64,000 nucleotides of DNA from Shewanella sp. SNU WT4 (lineage in GTDB: Bacteria; Pseudomonadota; Gammaproteobacteria; Enterobacterales; Shewanellaceae). Below are positions 29,462 through 38,396 of this stretch, in pieces. How positions within the stretch are numbered: the first letter of the stretch is position 1; the number at the start of each line of letters is the position of its first letter. The position numbers were made by a program, and so were the translations under genes. The stretch is from positions 806,001 to 870,000 of the forward strand of contig NZ_CP041151.1 in assembly GCF_006494715.1 (NCBI RefSeq). The letters run 5' to 3'. Under the pieces are notes generated by a model. The model did no database searches, was not told the DNA's origin, and was given only the letters and a program-made list of their open reading frames with translations.

Positions 29462-31051
29462 TTAGTGACGGAAATGACGCATTCCGGTAAACACCATAGC
29501 CATACCATGCTCATCGGCGGCGGCAATAATCTCGTTATCGCGCATTGAGCCACCTGGCTGGATAATGCAGCTAATGCCAGCGGCGGCGGCTGCATCTATA
29601 CCATCACGAAATGGGAAGAAGGCATCGGATGCCATCACAGAGTTCACCACTTCCAGTCCTTCATCGGCCGCTTTAATGCCAGCGATTTTAGCGCTGTATA
29701 CGCGGCTCATTTGGCCTGCGCCCACGCCTATGGTCATGCCATCTTTGGCATAAACTATGGCGTTAGATTTAACGAACTTGGCCACTTTCCAGCAAAAGTG
29801 TAAGTCTTTTAATTCGCTGGCAGTAGGTTGGCGCTTTGACACTATCTTAATGTCATCTAAGCCGATATAGCCTTGATCTCTGTCTTGCACCAATAAGCCA
29901 CCATTGACGCGCTTGTAATCTAAGCCTTGAGTGACTGACTGCCATTGACCGCATTCTAATAAGCGCACATTGGCTTTAGCGGCCACTACATCACGGGCGG
30001 CTTGGCTAACGCTTGGGGCAATAATCACTTCAACAAACTGACGCTCAACAATCGCGCTGGCAGTGGCTGCATCTAACTCACGGTTAAAGGCGATAATGCC
30101 GCCAAAGGCTGAGGTTGGGTCGGTTTTATAAGCGCGGTTATAGGCTTCAAGTAAGTCTTCACTTAATGCTACGCCGCACGGGTTGGCGTGTTTAACGATA
30201 ACGCAGGCTGGCTCAGAGAATTCTTTAACGCACTCAAGGGCAGCATCGGTATCGGCGATATTGTTATACGACAATGCCTTGCCTTGCAGTTGCACGGCGG
30301 TTGCAACCGATGCTTCGTCAATCTTAGTATCCACATAGAAAGCGGCGGTTTGATGGCTGTTTTCGCCATAACGCAAATCTTGTTTTTTGATTAACTGGGT
30401 ATTGAAAGTGCGTGGGAACTTAGAATCCGCTAAGCACTCATCTTGGCTATGGGCTGGCACCATAGTGCCAAAATAGTTGGCTATCATGCCATCGTAAGCG
30501 GCCGTGTGTTCAAAGGCGGCAATGGCTAAATCAAAGCGGGTTGCTAAGGTGGTGCTACCTTGGTTGGCCTGCATTTCTGCAATCACGCGATCATAGTCAT
30601 GAGCGTTTACCACTATGGTAGTGTCTTTATGGTTTTTCGCGGTAGAGCGCACCATAGTTGGGCCGCCAATGTCGATGTTCTCTATGGCATCGGCCAAGGT
30701 GCAACCGGCTTTCGCCACAGTTTCAGCAAAGGGATATAAGTTAACGGCGACTAAGTCGATGGCTTGAATGTGGTTTTGCGCCATCACTTGCTCATCAATA
30801 CCGCGGCGCGCCAGAATGCCGCCATGCACTTTCGGGTGCAGGGTTTTAACGCGACCATCCATGATTTCAGGGTGACCTGTGTAATCAGACACTTCAATCA
30901 CAGGAATGCCATGGTCGGCCAGTAAGCGGGCAGTACCGCCAGTAGAAAGTAATTCAACACCTTGCGCGTGCAGCGCTTTTGCGAATTCAAGAATACCAGT
31001 TTTGTCAGAAACGCTAAGTAGCGCGCGGCGAATAGGTCTATGAGTCGTCAT
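29462..31051 (-). CDS. purH: PurH, AICAR transformylase / IMP cyclohydrolase
   Basis: Bifunctional enzyme for the last two steps of IMP synthesis, 529 residues, the same as E. coli. The N-terminal MGS-like cyclohydrolase domain begins [16 protein letters not shown] and has STGGTARLL and [13 protein letters not shown]. The C-terminal transformylase domain contains the catalytic KHANPCG and ends [14 protein letters not shown]. It is the first gene of purH-purD; a strong inverted repeat lies in the leader. Confidence 0.97.
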   Translation of the reverse strand: MTTHRPIRRALLSVSDKTGILEFAKALHAQGVELLSTGGTARLLADHGIPVIEVSDYTGHPEIMDGRVKTLHPKVHGGILARRGIDEQVMAQNHIQAIDLVAVNLYPFAETVAKAGCTLADAIENIDIGGPTMVRSTAKNHKDTTIVVNAHDYDRVIAEMQANQGSTTLATRFDLAIAAFEHTAAYDGMIANYFGTMVPAHSQDECLADSKFPRTFNTQLIKKQDLRYGENSHQTAAFYVDTKIDEASVATAVQLQGKALSYNNIADTDAALECVKEFSEPACVIVKHANPCGVALSEDLLEAYNRAYKTDPTSAFGGIIAFNRELDAATASAIVERQFVEVIIAPSVSQAARDVVAAKANVRLLECGQWQSVTQGLDYKRVNGGLLVQDRDQGYIGLDDIKIVSKRQPTASELKDLHFCWKVAKFVKSNAIVYAKDGMTIGVGAGQMSRVYSAKIAGIKAADEGLEVVNSVMASDAFFPFRDGIDAAAAAGISCIIQPGGSMRDNEIIAAADEHGMAMVFTGMRHFRH

Positions 31052-31123
31052 TTGGGTACAGGGTCCAGTGTTATTAGCTTTATGGAGGAGTTATTCACTG
31101 TGTTGCAGTGAGCTTCAAGGTTC

Positions 31124-31159
31124 TTTTGCAACACCACTGACCTTGATGGTGTTGCAAAA
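31124..31159. repeat. Long inverted repeat in the purH leader region
   Basis: Perfect 13-base arms TTTTGCAACACCA and TGGTGTTGCAAAA around a ten-base loop, 73 bp upstream of the purH start. Both strands begin with T and end with A, so it is not a standard terminator. It could be an operator or an RNA leader element. It does not match the PurR box. Confidence 0.6.
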
Positions 31160-31281
31160 GCGCCCTGAGTTTGTGCCCTAGTCTCTGTGGCGCGTATTTT
31201 ATATCAAGAGCCTAAGGCTTAGGGTTTTTATGTGTAATTTCACAATATTGCTAAGCGAACAGATAAAAAATCAGAAGATGC

Positions 31282-31313
31282 TTGACCTTGTATCTAACTC
31301 CAAGGTTTATACT
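31282..31313 (+). promoter_or_regulatory. MerR-type promoter with 20-bp spacer
   Basis: TTGACC and TATACT are separated by 20 bp, and the spacer contains the dyad ACCTTG ... CCAAGGT. An overlong spacer with an internal dyad is the hallmark of promoters activated by metal-sensing MerR proteins. It lies about 32 bp before the ZntR-like gene, implying autoregulation of the regulator-permease operon. Confidence 0.8.
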
Positions 31314-31345
31314 CGCCTTAAGTTGCTACAGGTGTGGATTGAGAC

Positions 31346-31816
31346 ATGTATAAGATTGGCGAGTTGGCGAGTGAATGCCAAATCAAAACCGACACACTGA
31401 GATTTTATGAAAAACATGGGTTGTTAACCCCAAGCGTGCGCTCTGATTCTGGCTATCGTTTTTATACCGACAAGGATGCTGAGCGCTTAAAGTTTATTTT
31501 GCGTGCCAAAGCTGTGGGATTCACCTTATCTGAAATCAACGAGTTGCTGTCAATTGAGCTAGATAAAGCCAATTGGCAATGCGTTGACGTTAAGGCGCTG
31601 GTGGACAGTAAATTCACCCAAGTGGTTGCCAAAATTGCCGAGCTGCAAAAGTTTCGTGATTCGTTAAAACGCTTATCAGATTCTTGTTGCGGTGGCCCTG
31701 AAAGCGCTGAATGTTGCTCGATTCTGGAAGCGCTAGAATCTGCTACTGGCGAAATTAAACCTGAAATTCATGGCCATTGTTGCCAGACTCCCCCCATAGC
31801 TGGCAAGGACAGTTAA
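31346..31816 (+). CDS. MerR-family metal-responsive regulator (ZntR-like)
   Basis: 156-residue MerR regulator. The winged helix reads MYKIGELASECQIKTDTLRFYEKHGLL; the dimer helix and metal loop resemble ZntR: Cys in WQCVDVKAL, CCGG and ECCSILEALE, which in ZntR bind two zinc ions. The C-terminus adds HGHCCQTPP, an extra Cys-Cys beyond the usual end. The permease starts 1 bp after its stop, so it is the cognate target. Metal specificity (Zn, Cd, Pb or other) is not resolved. Confidence 0.88.
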   Translation: MYKIGELASECQIKTDTLRFYEKHGLLTPSVRSDSGYRFYTDKDAERLKFILRAKAVGFTLSEINELLSIELDKANWQCVDVKALVDSKFTQVVAKIAELQKFRDSLKRLSDSCCGGPESAECCSILEALESATGEIKPEIHGHCCQTPPIAGKDS

Positions 31817-31817
31817 T

Positions 31818-33113
31818 ATGCTATTAGAAAACTTCTTACACCTCTTTTTAGAGTCAGCCCCTTGGCTATTACTCGGCTTGTTTTTGGCCGGTTTATTAAG
31901 CGTCTTTGTACCTATGAGCTGGATGCACAAGCAGCTTGGTGGTCACGGTTTAAAAGCCACAGTTAAAGCCGCGTTATTAGGTGCGCCGCTGCCGTTATGC
32001 TCGTGCGGAGTGATTCCTGCAGCCGTAGGTTTACGCCGCGCTGGCGCATCCAAAGCGGCCACTACGTCATTTTTAGTGTCTACCCCAGAAACTGGGGTGG
32101 ATTCTGTGAGCGTGTCTTATGTGCTGCTCGGCCCATTTATGGCGATAGTGCGACCGATAGTCGCCGTGATCAGCGCCATTGTGGCGGGTTTATTGGTTGG
32201 CCGCGATGAAGATGATAGCGAACCTGCCGTTAAGCCGGCGGCATCAGATAAACCAGCAGTAAAAGCGGCGGCTATGTCATTTACTCCTGCCCCAGCCAGC
32301 GCCAGTTTATTGGTTGAGCCAGTCAAAGCCGTATCCAGTTGTTGTCAAACAGCGGCACCTAAGGTTGAAAGCGTATCGTCTTGCTGCCAGAGCGCGGCGC
32401 CTAAAGCGCAAACTGTTAGCGATAGCTGCTGCGCTACTAAGCCTGCGTCGCACGCACATGCTCATCAACAAGATAAGCAAACTACTGCGGCATCAAGTTG
32501 CTGTAGCACGACGGCGGCTGATAGCTTGCCAGCTAATTTATCTGTGTTTGATAAAGCCATTAAAGGTTTAGTCTTTGCGGCAACCGACTTAGTGCGCGAT
32601 ACCACAGTATGGTTATTAGTGGGGCTATTCTTTGCGGCCTTAGTACAAACCTATGTTCCGGCTGACTTCTTACTGAAATGGGGCGATGGCGTACTTGCCA
32701 TGCTAGTCATGATGTTAGTGTCTGTGCCTATGTATATTTGCGCCACCGCATCAACTCCTATCGCCGCAGGTTTGTTACTCGCAGGTTTATCCCCTGGCGC
32801 GGTATTAGTGTTTATGTTGGCAGGCCCAGCCACAAATATCGCAACCTTAGGGGTAGTGATTAAAGAGCTCGGAAAGCGCGCGTTATATGCGTACCTCACT
32901 GGCGTGCTTGGCGTGGCTTTTGTCGCAGGCTTAGTCGTTAACTATGTGGTTGAGCGCTTTAACATCCAAGTCATGCCACAAATTGGTGAGCATCACGAGC
33001 TGTTGCCTGAGTGGATAGTTGCTAGCAGCGGCTTATTATTGGGCTTTTTAATGCTGCGGGTTTTGTGGCAAAAGCTGCCATTTGCCAATAAGCATAAAGA
33101 TTGCTGCTCGTAA
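31818..33113 (+). CDS. YraQ/DUF318-family permease with Cys-Cys-rich cytosolic insert, probable metal exporter
   Basis: 431-residue polytopic membrane protein made of two homologous halves. The first has LLGAPLPLCSCGVIPAAVGLRRAGASKAAT with the conserved CSCG; the second has YICATASTPIAAGLLLAG and FMLAGPATNIATLGVV. Between them, about residues 173-234, lies a low-complexity insert with four Cys-Cys pairs (SSCCQT, SSCCQS, DSCCAT, SSCCST) and HAHAH, and the protein ends KDCCS. It is translationally close to the ZntR-like regulator. Efflux of a thiophilic metal is inferred from these features; the transported species is unknown. Confidence 0.85.
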   Translation: MLLENFLHLFLESAPWLLLGLFLAGLLSVFVPMSWMHKQLGGHGLKATVKAALLGAPLPLCSCGVIPAAVGLRRAGASKAATTSFLVSTPETGVDSVSVSYVLLGPFMAIVRPIVAVISAIVAGLLVGRDEDDSEPAVKPAASDKPAVKAAAMSFTPAPASASLLVEPVKAVSSCCQTAAPKVESVSSCCQSAAPKAQTVSDSCCATKPASHAHAHQQDKQTTAASSCCSTTAADSLPANLSVFDKAIKGLVFAATDLVRDTTVWLLVGLFFAALVQTYVPADFLLKWGDGVLAMLVMMLVSVPMYICATASTPIAAGLLLAGLSPGAVLVFMLAGPATNIATLGVVIKELGKRALYAYLTGVLGVAFVAGLVVNYVVERFNIQVMPQIGEHHELLPEWIVASSGLLLGFLMLRVLWQKLPFANKHKDCCS

Positions 33114-33184
33114 GCCTCAGATGTAAAGCGTTAGCCCGCGGCTTGATGTAAAACCGCGGTTTAATGTTTGCTAGCGACAAGACT

Positions 33185-33212
33185 AAAAGCGCCTTTTGAG
33201 AGGCGCTTTTTT
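33185..33212 (+). terminator. Rho-independent terminator of the regulator-permease operon
   Basis: Ten-base stem AAAAGCGCCT / AGGCGCTTTT, six-base loop, T-run. Confidence 0.9.
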
Positions 33213-33291
33213 GTTGGCTAAAAATTAAGCTTGAGTTGCTCGCTTGGCTGTGGTCAGTTAGGGATAACTTAAGGCTAACTCAGGACAAATT

Positions 33292-33852
33292 ATGGAATTA
33301 CTAATAGTGAGCGTGCTGATATGGGCTGGCGTGCATTTATCCCTCGCCGCCGCGCCTAATATCACTCAAGGCCTAAAGCAGTCGCTCGGGGCTAAGCGCT
33401 TTAAAGCTATGTTTGCGAGTTTAATCATCCTAGGTTTAGCCTGTATTATCATAGGCTGGCGCTCAAGTACGCCAAGTGTTTACTGGTATTTTTCATGGGC
33501 GCCGCACTTAACCGCACTCTTAATGTTGCTGGCATTTATTGTGTTTGGCACGTCCATGTATCCCTCACGCCTGCGATGCGTTATTCGCCACCCTATGTTA
33601 AGTGCCGTCATTATTTGGGCTGGCGCGCATTTATTAGCCAATGGCGATAGCCGCGCGTTGGTGTTATTTGCAGGGCTTGGCCTGTGGGCTCTCATTGAAA
33701 TCCTATTAATTAATCGCCGCGATGGTGACTACGCCCCCAAAGCGCCAGGCTCGTGGCTTAGAGAAATCCGCGGGCTTACGATTTCCATTGTGCTTTTTGC
33801 CGTCACTGTATTCTTACACCCTTATTTTGCAGGGGTTAGCGTCGCTAATTGA
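33292..33852 (+). CDS. NnrU family membrane protein
   Basis: 186-residue inner-membrane protein with about five hydrophobic helices. It carries the NnrU patterns WAGVHLSLAAAPN, IGWRSSTPSVYWY, CVIRHPMLSAVIIWAGAHLLANGD and ALIEILLINRRDG. The HP..... region resembles isoprenylcysteine methyltransferase-like folds. NnrU was named for nitric-oxide-linked genes, but no denitrification gene is next to it here, so the role is unknown. Its 3' end overlaps the convergent gene by 31 bp. Confidence 0.85.
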   Translation: MELLIVSVLIWAGVHLSLAAAPNITQGLKQSLGAKRFKAMFASLIILGLACIIIGWRSSTPSVYWYFSWAPHLTALLMLLAFIVFGTSMYPSRLRCVIRHPMLSAVIIWAGAHLLANGDSRALVLFAGLGLWALIEILLINRRDGDYAPKAPGSWLREIRGLTISIVLFAVTVFLHPYFAGVSVAN

Positions 33853-34721
33853 GTGGGCTCACTGTCACACAAGTTGTCCGCATGTTCATACAGCCACTGG
33901 TTTTTGGTGCTGTTGGCAGCATAGCGCCAGTCTTGCATGGCCGAGATTTTATCTAGCACAAGATAGGCAGTTTGCAGTGACTGGGTATCTAGCGCATTAT
34001 TTTTGTTGTTGATAGCAAAGGAAATTTCAGCCACTAGCGGGGATGATTGCGCTTGTTCTCGCCACAAGGTGAGGCTAAATTTAAGCTTATGCTCGCCAAG
34101 TTTAAGGCTAACGCCGCTAAATACTGTTTGCTGTAAGTCAAAGTGACTTAAGGGGTATAGCGCTTGCTCACCTAAGGTTTGCGACGCTAAGGTTTGAAAC
34201 GGGGCCATGCGCGCTAATGCTGGAAACTGCTGTTGCAACTGATTGAGGTTGGCAGGAATAGTGCTATTGGGCTGCGATTGAGCGACGCTATATATGGTAT
34301 GTATGCTTGGGGTCGCGAGCACATCGGCTTGTAATTCGCCGCTTGCCATTAAGCTTGAATGGCTAACAGATTGCGGACTGAGCCCTCTTAGTTTTAAGGT
34401 GACCTGCTCTTGCTGTTTATGTTGGCGATGGCGCAGCAACAAGCCTTGAGATTTTAACTGGCAGCCCTTGGTATCGTAAAAATTAATCGGGCCAGAATCA
34501 GTGAGGGTGAGCTTACCTTGCAACTCACCAAATTGGGCTAATTGACTGGTTAAGGCGTGTTGATAGTTGGCGATGGCCGCATCTGTGGTAAACGCTGCAA
34601 CTGCTAATAACTGTTTAAACTCGTAGGAACTTGGCTTCGTATCATGAGTGGCAAAACTTGGGGCGCAAAGGGTAACGCTTAGTGCTAACAGTCCAAGAGG
34701 TAATCGAATCAATCCACTCAT
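33822..34721 (-). CDS. Exported protein with CYTH-like sequence pattern, function unknown
   Basis: 299 residues beginning with a Sec signal (LPLGLLALSVTLCAPSFA). The mature part resembles a CYTH/triphosphate-tunnel domain: EFKQLL near the start (partial ExExK, first Glu missing), INFYDTKGCQLKSQGLLLRHRQ followed by VTLKLRG, and later KFSLTLWRE and PLVAEISFAI. The resemblance is by pattern only. An exported CYTH protein would be unusual because the family normally acts on cytosolic triphosphates. It overlaps NnrU tail to tail by 31 bp. Confidence 0.6.
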   Translation of the reverse strand: MSGLIRLPLGLLALSVTLCAPSFATHDTKPSSYEFKQLLAVAAFTTDAAIANYQHALTSQLAQFGELQGKLTLTDSGPINFYDTKGCQLKSQGLLLRHRQHKQQEQVTLKLRGLSPQSVSHSSLMASGELQADVLATPSIHTIYSVAQSQPNSTIPANLNQLQQQFPALARMAPFQTLASQTLGEQALYPLSHFDLQQTVFSGVSLKLGEHKLKFSLTLWREQAQSSPLVAEISFAINNKNNALDTQSLQTAYLVLDKISAMQDWRYAANSTKNQWLYEHADNLCDSEPTQLATLTPAK

Positions 34722-34889
34722 AGTGCGTCATCCTCTGAAGTCCTGAGCCAATCAATTGGCTTTGGCGATTTAAAAAGGGGTAAGCTTAGTCATTATTGAA
34801 TCTCGACACGATTAAGCTTTCTTTAATTCTATGGCAGATGCCATGATTTAGTGGGCTTGATTGGATAGTTAATCTTGGGGACGCAAACT

Positions 34890-35342
34890 ATGGCGTGGCA
34901 CATTGCAAAATTTGAGCACTTATCAGTACAAACCTTATATCAAATCTTAAAGCTTAGGGTCGATGTGTTCGTCGTCGAACAAGCCTGCGCTTACCCTGAG
35001 CTTGATGGTAAAGATTGCTTGGATGATAGCCGCCATGTTTGGTTTCAAAGTGAGGTTGGCGATATCTTAGCTTATGCCCGCATTTTACCTGCGGGCGCCA
35101 GTTATCTGCATCCTGCCATTGGCCGCGTTATCGTGGCCTCGGCCTCGCGCGGTAAAGGTTTAGCCCAAGAGTTAATGCAGCTTGCGGTGGCTTATTGCCA
35201 ACAAACTTGGCCGGGCAAACCGGTAGATATTGGCGCGCAGCATCACTTACTGGCTTTTTATCAGGGGGTAGGTTTTGAAGCGATTTCAGAAGTGTATTTA
35301 GAAGATGGTATTCCCCATATCGACATGCGCTTGCAGCCTTAG
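34890..35342 (+). CDS. elaA: ElaA-like GNAT N-acetyltransferase
   Basis: 150-residue GCN5-family acetyltransferase, start MAWHIAKFEHLSV with GGGGA eight bases upstream. The pattern LKLRVDVFVVEQACAYPELDGKD and the acetyl-CoA loop RVIVASASRGKGLAQELM match E. coli ElaA. The C-terminus FYQGVGFEAISEVYLEDGIPHIDM is typical. The acceptor substrate is unknown. Confidence 0.9.
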   Translation: MAWHIAKFEHLSVQTLYQILKLRVDVFVVEQACAYPELDGKDCLDDSRHVWFQSEVGDILAYARILPAGASYLHPAIGRVIVASASRGKGLAQELMQLAVAYCQQTWPGKPVDIGAQHHLLAFYQGVGFEAISEVYLEDGIPHIDMRLQP

Positions 35343-35400
35343 GCGGGTAAGCGCTGCCTCAATCAATGAGGTAAATTGGCAAATCGATAAAGCGATAAAC

Positions 35401-35428
35401 GCTAGATGCTCAACCATGAGCATCTAGC
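35401..35428. repeat. Perfect 11-bp inverted repeat between convergent genes
   Basis: Arms GCTAGATGCTC and GAGCATCTAGC with an AACCAT loop. No T-run follows on either strand, so it is at best a weak terminator; part of one arm (CATCTAGC) recurs at 35441. Confidence 0.5.
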
Positions 35429-35500
35429 ACTGCGCAGCACCATCTAGCCTTTCATCATCAGCTCTTGCGTCATCAAAGCCTTACTTGCCATCATCCTAAG

Positions 35501-36334
35501 TTAGGACAGTAAATGGATTTCGCGAATCGGGCAGGCCAGTGAAATATTGGCCTGTTTGAGGCTATGCAATAAGGCTAAATTCACCTGATATTTGCTGTGA
35601 TAGTAATGGCTGGTTTTCACAAAATAACGCACGCCAAGTTCTATGCCGACATTGGTGAGATTATTTATCCCCACTTGAAAATCAGGCTGTTTACTCACTA
35701 ATTCCGACTGCTGCAAACTGGCGTTTAGTAGCGCAATCACAGCTTCGACATCATGCTCGACGCTCACAGTAAATTGGCTTTCTACCAAGCGATAATCAAA
35801 TGAGTTATGCAGCACATCGCCAATAATCATCTTGTTGGGAATACTGATTTGCTCGCCATCTTCATTAATCAGAATAGTGGCGCCGAGGCGAATATCCTTC
35901 ACTATGCCGTTAATGCCTTTAATTTCTATGGTGTTACCTATTACAAAGGGGCGCGTGACTATTAAGGTGACACCGGCCGCGTAATTTGACAGCATGCCTT
36001 GAATGGCAAGGCCAGCACCAAGGGATGCCGCACCAATCGCCGCCACCATAGGGGTAATGCTAATACCAAGCTTACCCATAACTATTATGACCACCATCAC
36101 AATCACAATAATGCGCACTAAGTTGCTGACAAAATTGCCTAAGGTGACATCTATCTTATGTTTTTCAAATTGACGGGTAATCAATTTGGCGAGCTTGTTA
36201 GCCAGCCACAGCCCCAATAAGAAAATGATGCCAGCGCCTATCAGTTGAAAACTGTAGCGCACTAAAAACTCACTGATGTACTGGTACACACCTTGCAGTT
36301 GCGCCAATTCCTGCTCTAGCTGATCCTTTGCCAT
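35501..36334 (-). CDS. Small-conductance mechanosensitive channel, MscS family
   Basis: 277 residues (E. coli MscS 286). An N-terminal periplasmic helix and TM1-TM2 precede the pore helix TM3 with GAASLGAGLAIQGMLSNYAAGV; the beta domain follows (RPFVIGNTIEI, IRLGATILINEDGEQISIPNKMI), then the alpha-beta C-terminal domain. AGGAG lies before the ATG. Osmotic release valve of the inner membrane by family knowledge. Confidence 0.93.
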   Translation of the reverse strand: MAKDQLEQELAQLQGVYQYISEFLVRYSFQLIGAGIIFLLGLWLANKLAKLITRQFEKHKIDVTLGNFVSNLVRIIVIVMVVIIVMGKLGISITPMVAAIGAASLGAGLAIQGMLSNYAAGVTLIVTRPFVIGNTIEIKGINGIVKDIRLGATILINEDGEQISIPNKMIIGDVLHNSFDYRLVESQFTVSVEHDVEAVIALLNASLQQSELVSKQPDFQVGINNLTNVGIELGVRYFVKTSHYYHSKYQVNLALLHSLKQANISLACPIREIHLLS

Positions 36335-36486
36335 GCTTGCTCCTATGTGATTGGCTGTGTTTACATTTTACTGTGATGTTAACACAAATGTTAAGTGATC
36401 TTAGTCGCGTTTTTAGGCCAGCTTTAATGGTGAACTCATGGGAGTAAGGTATGTTTAGCTGTCGATGTTCTCAAAGGAATTTAGCT

Positions 36487-36951
36487 ATGTTAAAGCGGAT
36501 TTGTGCCTTAAGTTTATTGTGCGTGAGTCAGTGGGCTATGGCCGCTGAATTAAGCCAAGGAAGTACAGTGGTTGCCACCAGTTTGTTAGATCAGCATGAA
36601 CAAGTGCAGCAGATCTCAAGCGAGAGTCGCTATGTGTTATTTAGTCGCGGCATGAAAGGCGGCGAGTTGATCCAAGCGGCATTTGAGCAATCCCCTGAAA
36701 TAGCCAAATCGAATCAAGTGCTATATGTGGCGGATATTAGCGGCATGCCAGGTTTAATTGCTAAGTTTGTGGCCATACCGCGGATGCAGGAATTAGCCTA
36801 TACAGTCGCGCTTGATAGAGAAGGCCAGCAAACTACCGATTTTCCAGCCGAAAAAGATAAAGCCACCATTATCACCCTAAACAACTTAGTAGTGACTGAC
36901 ATTCAGTTTGTCGATAGCAGTGATGCTATCGTGCAAATCGTTAAACTCTAA
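36487..36951 (+). CDS. Periplasmic protein of unknown function
   Basis: 154 residues starting MLKRICALSLLCVSQWAMA-AEL, a clear Sec signal, with AAGGAA upstream; an in-frame ATG 12 codons earlier lacks these. The mature part has no Cys. The alternation of strands and helices (YVLFSRGMKGGELIQAAFE, QVLYVADISGMPGLIAKFVAIPRMQELAYTVALD, ATIITLNNLVVTDIQFVD) suggests a thioredoxin-like fold without active cysteines, but this is inference. A terminator follows. Confidence 0.75.
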   Translation: MLKRICALSLLCVSQWAMAAELSQGSTVVATSLLDQHEQVQQISSESRYVLFSRGMKGGELIQAAFEQSPEIAKSNQVLYVADISGMPGLIAKFVAIPRMQELAYTVALDREGQQTTDFPAEKDKATIITLNNLVVTDIQFVDSSDAIVQIVKL

Positions 36952-36957
36952 TGACAA

Positions 36958-36987
36958 GGCACCATTAACCATGGCGTTAATGGTGCC
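36958..36987. terminator. Hairpin between the periplasmic gene and the YdcH gene
   Basis: Perfect twelve-base arms GGCACCATTAAC / GTTAATGGTGCC with a six-base loop, between convergent genes; the T-run is weak (TAATTAAGGGCTTTTT). Confidence 0.7.
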
Positions 36988-37001
36988 TAATTAAGGGCTT
37001 T

Positions 37002-37217
37002 TTAAGCGGTTTCATGCTGCTTAAGTATCACCAGTAATTCTTCTTTTAACGCTAATTTACGCAGTTTCTTCGCACTTAATTCTTCAGCAAATTCAGCCGG
37101 ATGCTTTTCAATATTATTGATCTCATGATCGAGTTGATTATGCTCATCAAAAATTCGCTGAAAATGATGATTGCTCACTTTAAGTTCAGAAATTAACTCT
37201 CGATATTGTGGAAACAT
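37002..37217 (-). CDS. YdcH family protein (DUF465)
   Basis: 71-residue helical protein, start MFPQYRELISELK with GGAAG five bases upstream; an upstream GTG is in frame but worse. The pattern FDEHNQLDHEINNIE and LRKLALKEELLVILKQ is the DUF465/YdcH signature, a likely coiled-coil hairpin. Function is unknown. Confidence 0.88.
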   Translation of the reverse strand: MFPQYRELISELKVSNHHFQRIFDEHNQLDHEINNIEKHPAEFAEELSAKKLRKLALKEELLVILKQHETA

Positions 37218-37281
37218 AGTCACTTCCTATCTATTTACTGGGTTGTTAAGCATTACACTACTCCCGCTAAACATAGGTTTC

Positions 37282-37297
37282 AGTGATCTAGATCATA
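37282..37297. promoter_or_regulatory. CRP-like palindrome between ydcH and udp
   Basis: AGTGATCTAGATCATA resembles the CRP site TGTGATC-N2-GATCACA. It lies 65 bp upstream of the ydcH start and about 183 bp before udp. E. coli udp is CRP-controlled, but the distance here fits ydcH better. Confidence 0.5.
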
Positions 37298-37479
37298 GTT
37301 TTATTTCGCGTTGTTATCATTTTGCTACGTAGCGGTTAATGGTTTGGCTTGGGTTTTTGTGGGCAATATCACCAATCGCTGAATTCAGTTTTGTGACCGA
37401 GCTAACTTTTAAGATGTGTTATCTTAGCTAATGTGTAAGATATTGGAATTTTCCTTCATAACGGTAAGAGGCTTTCAAC

Positions 37480-38238
37480 ATGGCTGATGTATTTCATCTA
37501 GGTTTGACTAAGCAAATGTTAGATGGTGCGAGTTTAGCTATCGTGCCTGGCGATCCAGAAAGAGTAAAACGCATTGCAGAAACTATGGAAAACCCAGTGT
37601 TTCTTGCAAGTCACAGAGAGTACACCAGTTATCTTGGCTATTTGAACGGCAAAGCCGTCGTCGTGTGCTCAACGGGTATCGGTGGCCCATCAACGTCAAT
37701 TGCCGTTGAAGAATTAGCCCAATTGGGCGTGACTACCTTCCTGCGCGTTGGTACCACAGGCGCCATTCAGCCGCATGTGAATGTGGGCGATGTGATTGTG
37801 ACGCAAGCGTCAGTGCGTTTAGATGGTGCTAGCTTGCATTTTGCGCCGATGGAATTCCCAGCGGTGGCAGATTTTACTTGTACTACCGCTATGGTGGCTG
37901 CGTGTCGTGATGCCGGTGTTGAGCCGCATGTGGGCATTACTGCTTCATCTGATACCTTCTACCCAGGTCAAGAGCGCTACGATACCGTAAGCGGCCGCGT
38001 AACTCGCCGTTTTAAAGGCTCAATGCAAGAATGGCAAGAAATGGGCGTACTGAACTATGAGATGGAATCAGCGACCTTATTTACCATGTGTGCCTCACAA
38101 GGCTGGCGCGCTGCCTGCGTTGCGGGCGTAATCGTTAACCGCACTCAGCAAGAAATTCCTGATGAAGCCAGCATGAAGAAAACTGAATCTCATGCGGTTG
38201 GTATAGTGGTTGATGCCGCGCGTAAGCTGCTGGCATAA
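37480..38238 (+). CDS. udp: Udp, uridine phosphorylase
   Basis: Nucleoside phosphorylase converting uridine and phosphate to uracil and ribose-1-phosphate. The 252-residue protein (E. coli 253) is very close to E. coli Udp: [81 protein letters not shown] and NRTQQEIP. It is monocistronic with a terminator. Confidence 0.97.
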   Translation: MADVFHLGLTKQMLDGASLAIVPGDPERVKRIAETMENPVFLASHREYTSYLGYLNGKAVVVCSTGIGGPSTSIAVEELAQLGVTTFLRVGTTGAIQPHVNVGDVIVTQASVRLDGASLHFAPMEFPAVADFTCTTAMVAACRDAGVEPHVGITASSDTFYPGQERYDTVSGRVTRRFKGSMQEWQEMGVLNYEMESATLFTMCASQGWRAACVAGVIVNRTQQEIPDEASMKKTESHAVGIVVDAARKLLA

Positions 38239-38291
38239 CTGACTTAGCAAGAGAGCCGCGCAGACTCATGTAGTCAGTCGCAGCCAGCAGC

Positions 38292-38320
38292 AAAAAACCG
38301 CCATTACAGGCGGTTTTTTT
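38292..38320. terminator. Bidirectional terminator between udp and the minor-pilin operon
   Basis: Eleven-base perfect stem AAAAAACCGCC / GGCGGTTTTTT with an ATTACA loop. Confidence 0.93.
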
Positions 38321-38396
38321 ATGCGAACTTATTTTATTCATCTTAACAGTGATTGTGCTCGCAGCTAATCAGTTTGAAATTTAGTGCATGGATTGA

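Noticed and set aside
31282..31313. Ordinary sigma-70 promoter for the merR gene
   Set aside because: The 20-bp spacer is too long for an unaided promoter and contains a MerR dyad.
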